This document shows positions 34,185 through 42,331 of a DNA stretch of 64,000 nucleotides, piece by piece. Below the pieces are notes generated by a model. It saw only the letters and a program-made list of their open reading frames with translations, searched no databases and had not been told where the DNA came from. The translations under genes and the position numbers were made by a program. The first letter of the stretch is position 1. Every line of letters begins with the position of its first letter. This stretch comes from Actinomadura rayongensis (GTDB taxonomy: Bacteria; Actinomycetota; Actinomycetes; Streptosporangiales; Streptosporangiaceae). Location: positions 1 to 64,000 of the forward strand of contig NZ_WUTW01000002.1 in the NCBI RefSeq assembly GCF_009831215.1. The letters run 5' to 3'.

Positions 34185-34800
34185 TCCGGGCCGCGCCATC
34201 GCTGGCCATCGCCCAGGCGCGGCCCCGGCGTGACGCAGTCCCGGCCGCCACCGTCGGCCATCGCGCGGGCGAAGCCCGGGCATGACCCACACTGCCCGGG
34301 ACGCCGCCGTTGGCCACCGCGCGGGCGAAGCCCGGACGTGATACGCGCCGTCCCGGACGCCACTGCTGGCTATCGCGCGGGCGCGGCCCAGACGTGATGC
34401 GGGCTGCCCTGGACGCCGCCGTTGGCCATCGCGCGGGCGCGGCCCGGGCGTGACGCGGTCTGTCCCGGACGCCATCGTTGGCTATCGGACCAGCGCGGAC
34501 CCGGCGTGACACGTGCCGCCCTGGACGCGGCCGTTGGCCATCGCGCGTGCGCAGCCCAGGCCTGCGCACGCTGTTGCGGACGCCATCGTTGACCATCGGA
34601 CGGGCGCGGCCCAGGGGTGACGCGCGCTGGCCGGGACGCCGCCGTTGGCCTTCGCGCGGGTGCGGCCCGGGCGTGACGCACGCTGCGCGGGACGCCGTCG
34701 TTGGCCATCAGGCGGGTGCGGCGCAGGTGTGACGCGTGCTGGCCGGGGCGCCATCGTTGGCTATCGGGCTGGTGCGGTCCGTCTGGCGATCTTGCGGGTC
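34185..34800. repeat. 56-bp non-coding minisatellite, about eleven copies
   Basis: The landmark ACGCC-GCCGTTGGC recurs at 34301, 34357, 34413, 34469, 34525, 34580, 34636, 34692 and 34748, so the period is 56 bases with a single 55. Degenerate units precede. A typical unit reads GCCGTTGGCCATCGCGCGGG followed by CGCGGCCCGGGCGTGACGC and a variable CTGCCCGGG. Since 56 is not divisible by three, each unit shifts frame, so the array cannot encode a repeat protein. It fills most of the gap between mogA and the acetyltransferase gene; 34801-35022 shows nothing else. Confidence 0.9.
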
Positions 34801-35022
34801 CGGCGGGGGCATGGACGGTGCTTGGTGCGTCTGATATGACCGTTTCGTCATGCTGGACGGGGTCGTCCGCTCGGTGGGCGGCCTCGGCTTGGTGGTCGGC
34901 GGTCGTTTGGGGCTCTGCGCAGGTGCGTCGGTCGGCCGTCGGCGCGTGCCGGACGGAGCGCGGCGGACGATCTGGTGGACAATTGATGGCGTCCGGGCAC
35001 GCGAAAAGGGAATCATGGAGTC

Positions 35023-35661
35023 GTGGAACGCATGCGGGGTTGGCCGGTCACACTGACCGAGGGACCGGTCGGGCTGCGCCCGCTGCGGCATCGTGACGCC
35101 TCGATCTGGCGCGACATGCGCGTGCGCAACGCCGAGTGGCTGCGCCCCTGGGAGCCCACCAACCCCGAGACGCCCCTGTTCCGCAGCGGTCTCGGCCCGT
35201 ACTTCACGATGGTCCGGACGATGCGCCGCGAGGCCCGGCAGGGACTGGCGCTGCCCTGGGTCGTCACCCACGAGGACCGGTTCGCCGGGCAGCTCACGAT
35301 CGGCGCGATCGTCTGGGGCTCCGCGCGGTCCGCGCAGATCGGCTACTGGGTCGACCGCCAGGTCGCCGGACGCGGCATCATGCCCACCGCCGTCGCGCTC
35401 GCCGTCGACCATTGCTTCTTCACCGTCGGACTGCACCGCGTCGAGGCGAATATCCGTCCGGAGAACGCCGCCAGCCGCCGCGTCGTGGAGAAACTCGGCT
35501 TCCGCGAAGAGGGAATTCGGCGCCGTCACCTGCACATCGACGGAGCCTGGCGTGACCACATCTGCTACGCGCTGACCAGCGAGGACGTCCCCGTCGGGCT
35601 GCGCGCGCGCTGGCTCGCCGCACGGAGACGAGCATTTCCCCACTCGCCGTCGTCACCCTGA
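35023..35661 (+). CDS. GNAT family N-acetyltransferase, RimJ/RimL-like
   Basis: 212 residues. The acetyl-CoA site is WVDRQVAGRGIMPTAVALAVDH, with the family ending HRVEANIRPENAASRRVVEKLGFREEG. RimJ-type enzymes acetylate N-terminal amines of ribosomal or other proteins; the target here is unknown. At the same locus in mycobacteria the gene is called rimJ. I list the GTG at 35023; ATG 35032 is better spaced from GGAG and may be the true start. Confidence 0.9.
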   Translation: MERMRGWPVTLTEGPVGLRPLRHRDASIWRDMRVRNAEWLRPWEPTNPETPLFRSGLGPYFTMVRTMRREARQGLALPWVVTHEDRFAGQLTIGAIVWGSARSAQIGYWVDRQVAGRGIMPTAVALAVDHCFFTVGLHRVEANIRPENAASRRVVEKLGFREEGIRRRHLHIDGAWRDHICYALTSEDVPVGLRARWLAARRRAFPHSPSSP

Positions 35662-35908
35662 CATTTGAGCGGACGGTGACGTCCGGGCGTTCGCCGCGCC
35701 GTAAGTTTCCTGCGCTCGCGAAGGCTCGGCAAACGGAGAGTAACCAAGAGAACGATCTCGCGACACACCGCCCCTTATGCTCGTCAACCGTTGACACCGA
35801 CTCGTACCGTGCGGGCGTGACCCTGCTCCCGATGCACGTGCGCGCGCCGTTCCGCGGCGCGTTCCTCCGCCGTGCCCCGGGGCGTTCGCGGCCCGCTGGG
35901 GTCGCCGC

Positions 35909-36487
35909 GTGAGCAGTGCCGTCCTCTATCTCGCGATCGTCGCCGTTTGGGCCGTCGTTCTCGTGCCGATGTGGCTCCGCCGGGACAACAATGAGTCTCC
36001 GGGAGTTTCTCGTTTCCGTCCTCGCCGCGGCGAGGAAACGGATGAGTTCTATCTCGACGAGACGCCGGTCACATTCGAGACGGAGGACGACGCGGACATC
36101 CACGAGCCCTCACCCGTCCCGCAGCCGCGCCGCCGCCCGGGCCGCGCGGCCGTCATCGCGCGCCGCCGGCGCCGCACGACGGGCCTCACGCTGCTGTTCC
36201 TGACGACGATCGTCCTCGCCGCGACCGGCGTCGCCCCCTGGTGGACGACCGTCCCGGCCCTGCTGCTGCTGACGGGCCACCTGGCGCTGCTGCGCGTGGC
36301 CGTCGGCGTGGACGCCGCCCGCCGCGCCGACGCCGCGCACCGGGCGCGCGTCCGCCGCGCCGCCGAGCTGGAGGCCGAGGCCGCCGCCGTCGCCGCGGCC
36401 CACGCCGAGGTGATCGAACTCGTCCCGGCCCCCGAGGAGGAGGTCTTCGACCAGTACGCCGCCGACCGCCGCGCCGTGGGCGAGTGA
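35909..36487 (+). CDS. sepX: SepX/GlpR-like divisome membrane protein
   Basis: 192 residues. An N-terminal helix (AVLYLAIVAVWAVVLVPMWLRR) leads to an acidic cytoplasmic loop, then two close hydrophobic helices (GLTLLFLTTIVLAATGV, TVPALLLLTGHLALLRVAV) and a charged, coiled-coil-like Ala/Arg/Glu tail. This topology and the galU-moeA-rimJ neighbourhood match SepX of Streptomyces and GlpR of Corynebacterium, a membrane receptor of Glp that organises cell division. The start is GTG 35909. TTGACA at 35791 may be part of its promoter, but no good -10 follows. Confidence 0.75.
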   Translation: MSSAVLYLAIVAVWAVVLVPMWLRRDNNESPGVSRFRPRRGEETDEFYLDETPVTFETEDDADIHEPSPVPQPRRRPGRAAVIARRRRRTTGLTLLFLTTIVLAATGVAPWWTTVPALLLLTGHLALLRVAVGVDAARRADAAHRARVRRAAELEAEAAAVAAAHAEVIELVPAPEEEVFDQYAADRRAVGE

Positions 36488-36542
36488 GGCGCTTTCCGGT
36501 TACGCGAACACCCCGAGATCCTGCTAACCTGACGGAGTCGTT

Positions 36543-36616
36543 GGGGCTGTGGCGCAGACCGGTAGCGCACCTCGTTCGCATCGAGGGGGTCAGGGGTTCA
36601 AATCCCCTCAGCTCCA
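36543..36616 (+). tRNA. tRNA-Ala (anticodon CGC)
   Basis: A full cloverleaf folds. The acceptor GGGGCTG pairs with CAGCTCC (one G-U), the D arm is GCGC/GCGC, the anticodon stem CCTCG/CGAGG holds loop TTCGCAT, and the T arm is AGGGG-TTCAAAT-CCCCT. The anticodon CGC (36577-36579) reads GCG. The 3' CCA is not encoded. Confidence 0.95.
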
Positions 36617-36674
36617 CGAGTCGGGCCATCGTGGTCGGCGCAGCTGCGCCTTCCCGGTGGCCCGCAGTGTTTAT

Positions 36675-36720
36675 CTGGGGGACGACCCCCAGACCCCCGG
36701 TGTGGGGGCTCCGCCCCCAC
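36675..36720. terminator. Two tandem perfect G/C hairpins after tRNA-Ala
   Basis: CTGGGGG-ACGA-CCCCCAG (36675-36692) and GTGGGGGC-TCC-GCCCCCAC (36702-36720) are perfect stems. They are of the kind widely scattered in actinomycete genomes. They probably end or process the tRNA transcript. Confidence 0.55.
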
Positions 36721-36802
36721 GCCCCCCTCTGGCCGAGGTCGCCGTGCGGCTTGCTCATCGTGCGGGTTGGGTTCGAGTAAGCCCTCGTTAGATCCACCCT
36801 CG

Positions 36803-36848
36803 AAAAGGCCGCCCGTCAGCGTTCGCGCTCACGGGCGGCCTTCTTGTT
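36803..36848. terminator. Bidirectional rho-independent terminator
   Basis: AAAA, then GGCCGCCCGT (36807-36816), pairs with ACGGGCGGCC (36831-36840), followed by TTCTTGTT. The A-run on one side and T-run on the other let it work for both rightward tRNA transcription and the leftward operon ending at 36941. Confidence 0.85.
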
Positions 36849-36940
36849 GCTCTGTGCCATCGGTGGTCGGCTACGGATTTCCGGGGTCTGACAGGTCGAT
36901 ACGGCGATCGCCTAGACGTTTGGTCGGCGGTCCTGGCTTG

Positions 36941-37963
36941 TCATCGTGCGCCGCGGAGCAGGAGGCGTTCGGCGTTGCGGTGGGCGATTTTTTCGCGGTC
37001 GTGGACGCTCAGTGGGGCGGTTCGCAGGAAGTGCGCCGCTTCTGTGCTGGACTCGAAGGGGTAGTCGATCGCGAACAGCACCGCGTCCGCGCCGACCGCC
37101 AGGACGGCTGCTGCGAGGGTTTCGGGTGAGTGGATTCCGGACGTGGTGATGAGCACGTTGTCCCCGAAATATGCGGACGGTGGGCGCTGCAGTCTTGTCT
37201 CGCCGGCCTGGCGGTAGCGGGCGTCGAGCCGGGCCAGCTGGAACGGCAGGCCCTCCCCCATGTGGCCGAGGATGATCCTTGCGCCGGGGTGGCGGTCGAA
37301 GATGCGGGCGTGGACGAGCCGCGCCGCTAGCGCGGCAGTTCGTGCGCCTAGGCGCAGGGCGTGGATCGCCGCGTCCGCCGCCCAGCTCCCTTCGTCGTCC
37401 GGCGTGATGTCCGCCGGGTCGATCTCGGGTGCGCCTGGATGGAGGTAGAGGGGGACGTTGAGGTCGGCCAGCGTCCGCCAGAGCGGGTCGTACTCGGGGC
37501 GGCGGAGCCGGGCGACGTCCGGGCCGTGGTCGTTGACGAGCGCGCCCACGAAGCCTAGGTCGTCCACCGCGCGTTGGAGTTCGGTTACGGCGGCGTGCGG
37601 GTCCTGGAGTGGGAGGGCGGCGAAGCCTTGGAAGCGGGCGCCGTGCTCGGCGATGACGGCCGCGAGGAAGTCGTTGGCCGTGCGGGCGTCCGCGACGGCC
37701 GTCGCCGCGTCCGGTTCGCCCTGGATGCCGGGGGTGGTCAGGGACAGTACCTGGACGTCCACCCCGGCCGCGTCCATCTCCGGCAGCCGGTGGTCGGCGA
37801 AGTCCGCGAGGCGGGCGGCGAAGTCGCGCCGGTAGATCTCCTGCCGCCGGGCCAGTTCGGCCTGGACGACCGGGGACGTGACGCGCCGGGCGAACGCCGC
37901 GCGGCGCCGCTCGTCCAGTTCGGGGAGGGAGAACGCCTCCTCGATCGCGATCAGCACGGTCAC
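36941..37963 (-). CDS. Amidohydrolase-2 family protein, 2,3-dihydroxybenzoate decarboxylase-like (copy 1)
   Basis: 340 residues of the ACMSD/2,3-dihydroxybenzoate decarboxylase group. The metal Glu is in LIAIEEAF, as in fungal 2,3-DHB decarboxylases. The other active-site residues are His in PLYLHPGAPE, His in IILGHMGEGLPF and Asp in FAIDYPFES. It would remove CO2 from an ortho-hydroxybenzoate, or hydrolyse a ring-cleavage product. The GTG start at 37963 overlaps the MFS stop (GTGA). It is the last gene of the five-gene operon and about half identical by eye to the second copy at 39.4 kb. Confidence 0.88.
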   Translation of the reverse strand: MTVLIAIEEAFSLPELDERRRAAFARRVTSPVVQAELARRQEIYRRDFAARLADFADHRLPEMDAAGVDVQVLSLTTPGIQGEPDAATAVADARTANDFLAAVIAEHGARFQGFAALPLQDPHAAVTELQRAVDDLGFVGALVNDHGPDVARLRRPEYDPLWRTLADLNVPLYLHPGAPEIDPADITPDDEGSWAADAAIHALRLGARTAALAARLVHARIFDRHPGARIILGHMGEGLPFQLARLDARYRQAGETRLQRPPSAYFGDNVLITTSGIHSPETLAAAVLAVGADAVLFAIDYPFESSTEAAHFLRTAPLSVHDREKIAHRNAERLLLRGAR

Positions 37964-39414
37964 CGCCCGTCGTCGGGGTCGTCGGCCGCGTCGGCGAGCC
38001 GGCGCATCCGGGGCATGAACAGCGAGACCAGCAGGCCCACCGCGCCGAGCGCGGCGAGGAAGTAGTAGCCGTTGGTGAACGCCTGGTCCCGGTAGAAGGC
38101 CGTCCCGTGGACGATCGACCGGTGCGTCGAAAGGACGGTGAACAGCACCTGGTAGCTGATCCCGCCGACGACCTGGAGCAGCAGGTAGGCCATGCCGTTG
38201 ACCGACGCCTGGTGCCGCGCCGTGATCACCGAGACGATCATCGCGGTGCCGCAGGCCATGACCGTCCCGCCGCCGAGGCCCGTCACGACGCCGCTGACGA
38301 TGACCTCGCCCGCGCTCCCGTGGAACTGGGAGAACAGCAGCAGCCCGCAGATCAGGACGGTCGTGCCGGCGAGCCACAGGGCGCGCGGCGGATGCCGGCG
38401 CAGCAGCGCGCCCGCCGCCAGCCCCGCCGCGACGGTGGCGACGCCCGCGGGGATGCCGACGAGCGCGTAGTGCGTGGTGGACCAGCCGAAGCTGTCCGAG
38501 ACGCCGGGGATGTGGGGGAACTGGGCGAGGAACGACAGGATCGCGGGCGAGATGACGAACGCGAACTGCGCGAACGCGGCGGCGGCGATCACGGTGGCGA
38601 CCGGCCGGCGGCTCAGCATCCGGACGTCCACCACGGGCCGCGCCGCCCGCAGCTCGACCGGGACGAAGCACGCCAGGGCGGCGAGCCCGGCGAGGATCGG
38701 CCCGCAGGTCTGCAGGGCGGTCCAGCCGTGGCCGTTCCCGCGTCCGACGCCGAAGACGATCAGTGCGACCCCGGCGCCGAGCAGCAGCCCGCCGGCCCAG
38801 TCGAAGTCGGCGCCGAACCGGCCGCGCCGCCGGGTCTCGGGCATCCGCCAGATCATGAGGGCGGCGAACGCCGTCAGCCCGGCGAGCAGCCACATCCCGC
38901 CGCGCCAGCCGTGGGCGTCGACGAGCCGTCCGGTGGCCGGCGGCCCGGCGAGCGTGATCACGCCGATGGAGCCGGTGACGACACCGTACGCGGTGGCGAT
39001 GCGGCGGGGCGGGAAGTACTCGCGGACGGCCGCGTGGATCAGGGCGACGACCGGCCCGTACAGCCCGGTGATCATCCGGCCGGCCAGCAGCACGGGATAG
39101 CTGGGCGCGAGCGCCGCGACGACGTCGCCCGCGAGACCCGCGACGGCGAGCAGCAGCATGACGCGCCGCTTGCCGTAGATGTCGGCGAACTTCATCGCGA
39201 ACGGGACGGACACCAGCGTGACCAGCGCCGACGCCAGGCTGAACCAGGCGATCTCGGTGGTGTGGAAGTGCTGGGCGATGTGCGGCTGGACGGCGCCGCC
39301 GATGATGCCGGTGATCGCGAGGAGCTGGGCGGGGATCACCATGGCCAGCATGAGCGGCAGGCCGTGGGCGGGTGCCGGGGCGACGGTGGGGGTGGGGTGG
39401 GGGGTGGTGGACAT
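37960..39414 (-). CDS. MFS transporter, DHA2-type (14-helix) permease
   Basis: 484 residues with about 13-14 membrane helices. It contains FAMKFADIYGKRRVMLL (loop 2-3 motif) and AGRMITGLYGPVVALIHAAVREYFPPRR. DHA2 proteins usually export drugs or toxic compounds, but some import aromatics. Because it sits between two decarboxylase-like genes in a catabolic operon, uptake of the substrate or export of a toxic phenol are both possible. The next upstream gene ends 21 bases away. Confidence 0.88.
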   Translation of the reverse strand: MSTTPHPTPTVAPAPAHGLPLMLAMVIPAQLLAITGIIGGAVQPHIAQHFHTTEIAWFSLASALVTLVSVPFAMKFADIYGKRRVMLLLAVAGLAGDVVAALAPSYPVLLAGRMITGLYGPVVALIHAAVREYFPPRRIATAYGVVTGSIGVITLAGPPATGRLVDAHGWRGGMWLLAGLTAFAALMIWRMPETRRRGRFGADFDWAGGLLLGAGVALIVFGVGRGNGHGWTALQTCGPILAGLAALACFVPVELRAARPVVDVRMLSRRPVATVIAAAAFAQFAFVISPAILSFLAQFPHIPGVSDSFGWSTTHYALVGIPAGVATVAAGLAAGALLRRHPPRALWLAGTTVLICGLLLFSQFHGSAGEVIVSGVVTGLGGGTVMACGTAMIVSVITARHQASVNGMAYLLLQVVGGISYQVLFTVLSTHRSIVHGTAFYRDQAFTNGYYFLAALGAVGLLVSLFMPRMRRLADAADDPDDGR

Positions 39415-39435
39415 GAGGACGCGCCTCCCTGTCGT

Positions 39436-40434
39436 TCAGATCCGCAGCAGCCGCTGGGCGTTGCGGTGGGTGATGCCGTCGCTCTCGGCGGGGCTGAGCG
39501 GCGCGGTGCGGATGAACCGCACCGCCTCCTCGGTGGACTCGAAGGGGTAGTCGACGGCGAACATGATCGCCTCGCTGCCGAGCGCGAGCAGGGCGCCGGT
39601 GAGCGCGGCGTGCGAGCACACGCCGGACGTGGTGATGAGGATGTTGCGCCCGAAGTAGGCGGACGGGACGCGGCGCAGCCGCCGGGACGGGTTCTGCCGG
39701 TACCGGGCGTCGAGCCGGGACACGAGGAACGGCAGGCCCTCGCCCATGTGGCCGAGGATGACGCGTGCCTTCGGGTGCCGGTCCAGGACGCCCCCGAACA
39801 GGATCCGCAGCATGTGCCCGGAGACCTCGGCGCCCCAGCTCCACGACGGGCCGACGAGTTCGGGATGGCCGTTGAGGACGTGCCAGCGGTCGACCGGCGG
39901 CGCGCCCGGGTGGAGGTAGAGCGGGACGTCCAGGTCCTCCAGCGCGAGCCAGAACGGCTCGAACTGCGGTTCGTCCAGGTAGCGGCCGAGGGTGTGGTCG
40001 TTGACGAGCGCGCCGACGAACCCGAGCTCCTCGACCGCGCGCCGCAGTTCGGCGACGGCGGCGGCCGGGTCCTGCAGCGGCAGGGCCGCGAAGCCCCGGA
40101 ACCGGTCGGGGGCCGCGCGGATCGCGTCGGCCAGGTGGTCGTTGGCCTCGCGGGCGTCGCGGCACGCCTGCGCGGCGTCCGCGACGGCCTGGATGCCGGG
40201 CGTGGTCAGGGAGAGGACCTGGACGTCGATGCCGTGCTCGTCCATCTCCGCGATCCGGCGCCCGCCGACGTCGTGGAGCCGGGGGACGAGTTCGTCGCGG
40301 AAGAACGCGTGGCGGCGGGCGAACTCCGCACGCAGTTCGGGGGTGGGGAGGCTGTCTCGGACCTTCTGCATGGTGCGCGCCTCACGCGCGTCCCACCGGG
40401 GCACCGAGAACGCCTCTTCGATCGCGATGAGCAT
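39436..40434 (-). CDS. Amidohydrolase-2 family protein, 2,3-dihydroxybenzoate decarboxylase-like (copy 2)
   Basis: 332 residues, a paralogue of the 36.9 kb gene. It has the same metal and catalytic positions: MLIAIEEAF, YLHPGAPPV, VILGHMGEGLPFLVSRLDARYRQ and FAVDYPFESTEEAV. The segment ADAAQACRDAREANDHLA is shared in altered form. Two paralogues in one operon may act on different isomers, or form a mixed enzyme. The ATG at 40434 follows TGAGGA. It starts nine bases after the third amidohydrolase. Confidence 0.88.
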   Translation of the reverse strand: MLIAIEEAFSVPRWDAREARTMQKVRDSLPTPELRAEFARRHAFFRDELVPRLHDVGGRRIAEMDEHGIDVQVLSLTTPGIQAVADAAQACRDAREANDHLADAIRAAPDRFRGFAALPLQDPAAAVAELRRAVEELGFVGALVNDHTLGRYLDEPQFEPFWLALEDLDVPLYLHPGAPPVDRWHVLNGHPELVGPSWSWGAEVSGHMLRILFGGVLDRHPKARVILGHMGEGLPFLVSRLDARYRQNPSRRLRRVPSAYFGRNILITTSGVCSHAALTGALLALGSEAIMFAVDYPFESTEEAVRFIRTAPLSPAESDGITHRNAQRLLRI

Positions 40435-40442
40435 GCGGGTCC

Positions 40443-41603
40443 TCAGAGGCCGAGCAGGGCGGCCATGTTGCCGCCGTTGAACCGGTCGCGGGTGGCGGCG
40501 TCGTAGCCGGCGAGGTGCCGGTCGAAGTAGTCCCAGTCGCTCGCGATGCCCTCCAGGTGCGGGTAGTCGGACGCGTAGCAGACGAGGTCGGGCCCGTGCC
40601 GGTCGATGACGGACGCGACGTCCTGGTCGCGCAGCGGCGTGAACCGCAGGTTGTTCGCGAGGATCTCCTCGGGCGCGGCCTTGTGCTCCCAGGGGAAGAA
40701 GAGGTTCGGCAGGGTGTCCAGCCAGAGGTCGATCCAGTCGAGGTTGAACTCCTGGACGCACACCTTCAGGTCGGGGAAGCGGTCGAAGACGCCCCGATAG
40801 ACCAGGTGGGACAGGACGGTCTGCGGCAGCGTCCGCATCAGCCCCGACCCCATCCGCATCATCATCTGCGAGCTGATCTGACCGTCGATCCGCAGCCAGT
40901 CCAGGTCGATGCGCGGCCAGCCGAACCCGACGTGCAGCAGCGGGATCATGTCCAGGTCGAGGGACGCGGCCCAGAGCCGGTCGTAGTGCGAGTCGCCGAG
41001 GCCGCGTCCGCCCGTCGGGTTGAGCGGCATCGCCCACGTGCGGGACCCGAGCTCCCGGGTGCGGCGCAGTTCCCCCACGGCCCAGTCGACGTCGTCCAGC
41101 GGGACGACCGTGGTGAACAGCAGCCGGTCGGTGTACCCGTCGACGGCGGACCCCGCCCACGTGTTGTACGCCTCCGCGACGCGCAGCCCGAGCCCGGTCT
41201 CGGCGCGCAGCGCGGCGCGGACGGCGGCCATCGCGAGGTTCGGGTTGACGATCTGCACGTCGATGCCGTGCCGGTCGAGGATCTCGATGCGCTCGGCGCC
41301 GCCCTTGCCGCCCGGCGGGTCGAACATGACCTGGACGGACGGGTCGTCGAAGACCTCGGTGTCCTCGGCGCCCGCGCGGCCCTCGAAGCGGTCGAAGACC
41401 TGCTTGAGCTTGTCGGGGATGAACTCCTCGGCGGGCGGGCGCTCGTCCACCGGGACGGACTCGAAGACCTCGGCGATCAGGGCGTGGCCGGTGGCCGTCG
41501 GGGCCTTCTCGGTGACCTCGGCGCCGAGCGCCGGGTCCATCAGCCGGACGAAGTCCAGCGGTTCCATGAAGTGGCTGTCGGCGTCGATGACCAGGGGCTT
41601 CAT
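40443..41603 (-). CDS. Amidohydrolase-2 family metal hydrolase/decarboxylase (copy 3, divergent)
   Basis: 386 residues. The N-terminal metal motif is VIDADSHFMEP (DxDxH), unlike the EEAF of the other two. Downstream are DRHGIDVQIVNPNLAM, VQEFNLDWIDLWLDTLPN and a catalytic Asp in CYASDYPHLEG. This type occurs in actinomycete aromatic and steroid degradation loci as hydrolase of ring-cleavage products or decarboxylase. ATG 41603 follows GAGGAG and overlaps the stop of the ABM gene (ATGA). The reaction is not certain. Confidence 0.87.
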   Translation of the reverse strand: MKPLVIDADSHFMEPLDFVRLMDPALGAEVTEKAPTATGHALIAEVFESVPVDERPPAEEFIPDKLKQVFDRFEGRAGAEDTEVFDDPSVQVMFDPPGGKGGAERIEILDRHGIDVQIVNPNLAMAAVRAALRAETGLGLRVAEAYNTWAGSAVDGYTDRLLFTTVVPLDDVDWAVGELRRTRELGSRTWAMPLNPTGGRGLGDSHYDRLWAASLDLDMIPLLHVGFGWPRIDLDWLRIDGQISSQMMMRMGSGLMRTLPQTVLSHLVYRGVFDRFPDLKVCVQEFNLDWIDLWLDTLPNLFFPWEHKAAPEEILANNLRFTPLRDQDVASVIDRHGPDLVCYASDYPHLEGIASDWDYFDRHLAGYDAATRDRFNGGNMAALLGL

Positions 41604-42121
41604 GCGTTCTCCTCGGTGCGGTGGGGCAGGATCTCGTAGCGGCCGACGTCGGTGCGGGCGGCGCGGCGCACGGTGTCCACGTGGGCGCGGAACCGCTCGT
41701 CGGCGAAGGCCGCGCGCAGGTCGGCCGCGTCCCGCCACTGGACGAGCTCGATCAGCTCGCCGGTGGCGCGGCCGGTCAGGAAGGCCGTCCCGACGAAGCC
41801 CGGCAGGTGCCGGATGTGCTCGCGGGTCTCGGCGACGTTGAAGTCGAGCGCCCAGGACGGGCGGTCGGCGGTGATGAGGTTGAGCAGGGTGGTCCGGCCG
41901 TCGCCGGGGGCGGGGACGAGCGGCGCGCCGCCCGCCGTGATCACCTCGGCGACCGTGTGGGTGGCGTCCGGGCCGGCCGCCGGGGTGATCTCCACGAGCC
42001 GGTCCTCGGGCGGGCCGGGCGTCCCGAACCGCTCGCGCAGCAGGAGCCGGAGCCCTGTTCCGTCCCCCTCGCGGAGGGAGACGGCCACCTCGCGACCGAC
42101 CTGGAAGATGTCTCCGGCCAC
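41600..42121 (-). CDS. ABM (antibiotic biosynthesis monooxygenase)-type dimeric alpha-beta barrel protein
   Basis: 173 residues. The C-terminal half, from TLLNLITADRPSWAL through FLTGRATGELIELVQWRD to FRAHVDTVRRAA, is an ABM/ferredoxin-like domain with the His pattern HIRHLPGF. Such domains act as cofactor-free monooxygenases of quinols, or as small sensors and heme-degrading enzymes. The N-terminal half (GREVAVSLREGDGT) is unassigned. The GTG start at 42121 follows AGGAGG. It is the first gene of the leftward operon. Confidence 0.75.
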   Translation of the reverse strand: MAGDIFQVGREVAVSLREGDGTGLRLLLRERFGTPGPPEDRLVEITPAAGPDATHTVAEVITAGGAPLVPAPGDGRTTLLNLITADRPSWALDFNVAETREHIRHLPGFVGTAFLTGRATGELIELVQWRDAADLRAAFADERFRAHVDTVRRAARTDVGRYEILPHRTEENA

Positions 42122-42183
42122 GGCGACCTCCTGTCCTGCAAGGCGCTACATCTGTCGTGAATTTCACGCCTCGATCGTTGTAG

Positions 42184-42195
42184 TACGGGACCGTA
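42184..42195. promoter_or_regulatory. Operator TACG-N4-CGTA overlapping the -10 box
   Basis: TACGGGACCGTA is a palindrome with half-sites TACG and CGTA and a four-base centre. It coincides with the -10 element of the amidohydrolase operon. Confidence 0.65.
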
Positions 42196-42218
42196 TCGTT
42201 ACGAAAATCACACGTCAA
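42190..42218 (-). promoter_or_regulatory. Promoter of the amidohydrolase operon
   Basis: TTGACG (42213-42218) and TACGGT (42190-42195), 17 bases apart, read leftward into the ABM gene. The -10 box lies inside the TetR operator at 42184-42195, so bound repressor would block RNA polymerase. The same two boxes and spacing occur at 44566-44594. Confidence 0.8.
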
Positions 42219-42284
42219 CCCCCCGGCGACCAGCGCTTTCGCCGGTTGTGGCTTGTGTCATGTGTTCTGGCCGGGTGGTCATCG

Positions 42285-42298
42285 GTACGATTACGTAC
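42285..42298. promoter_or_regulatory. Operator GTACG-ATTA-CGTAC upstream of the TetR gene
   Basis: A perfect 14-bp palindrome with core TACG-N4-CGTA, 34 bases before the TetR ATG. A near-identical 14-mer (GTACG-AATA-CGTAC) lies at 44648-44661. It implies autoregulation. Confidence 0.75.
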
Positions 42299-42331
42299 AC
42301 TGACACCGAGAGCTGAGGAGCTGACACCGTC

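Noticed and set aside
12366..34800. CRISPR arrays at the tandem repeats
   Set aside because: Repeats are contiguous without unique spacers, and no cas genes are present.
36543..36616. tRNA-Ala as an attachment site of an integrated element
   Set aside because: No integrase, no repeated tRNA 3' end and no other mobile gene was seen; only the position suggests it.
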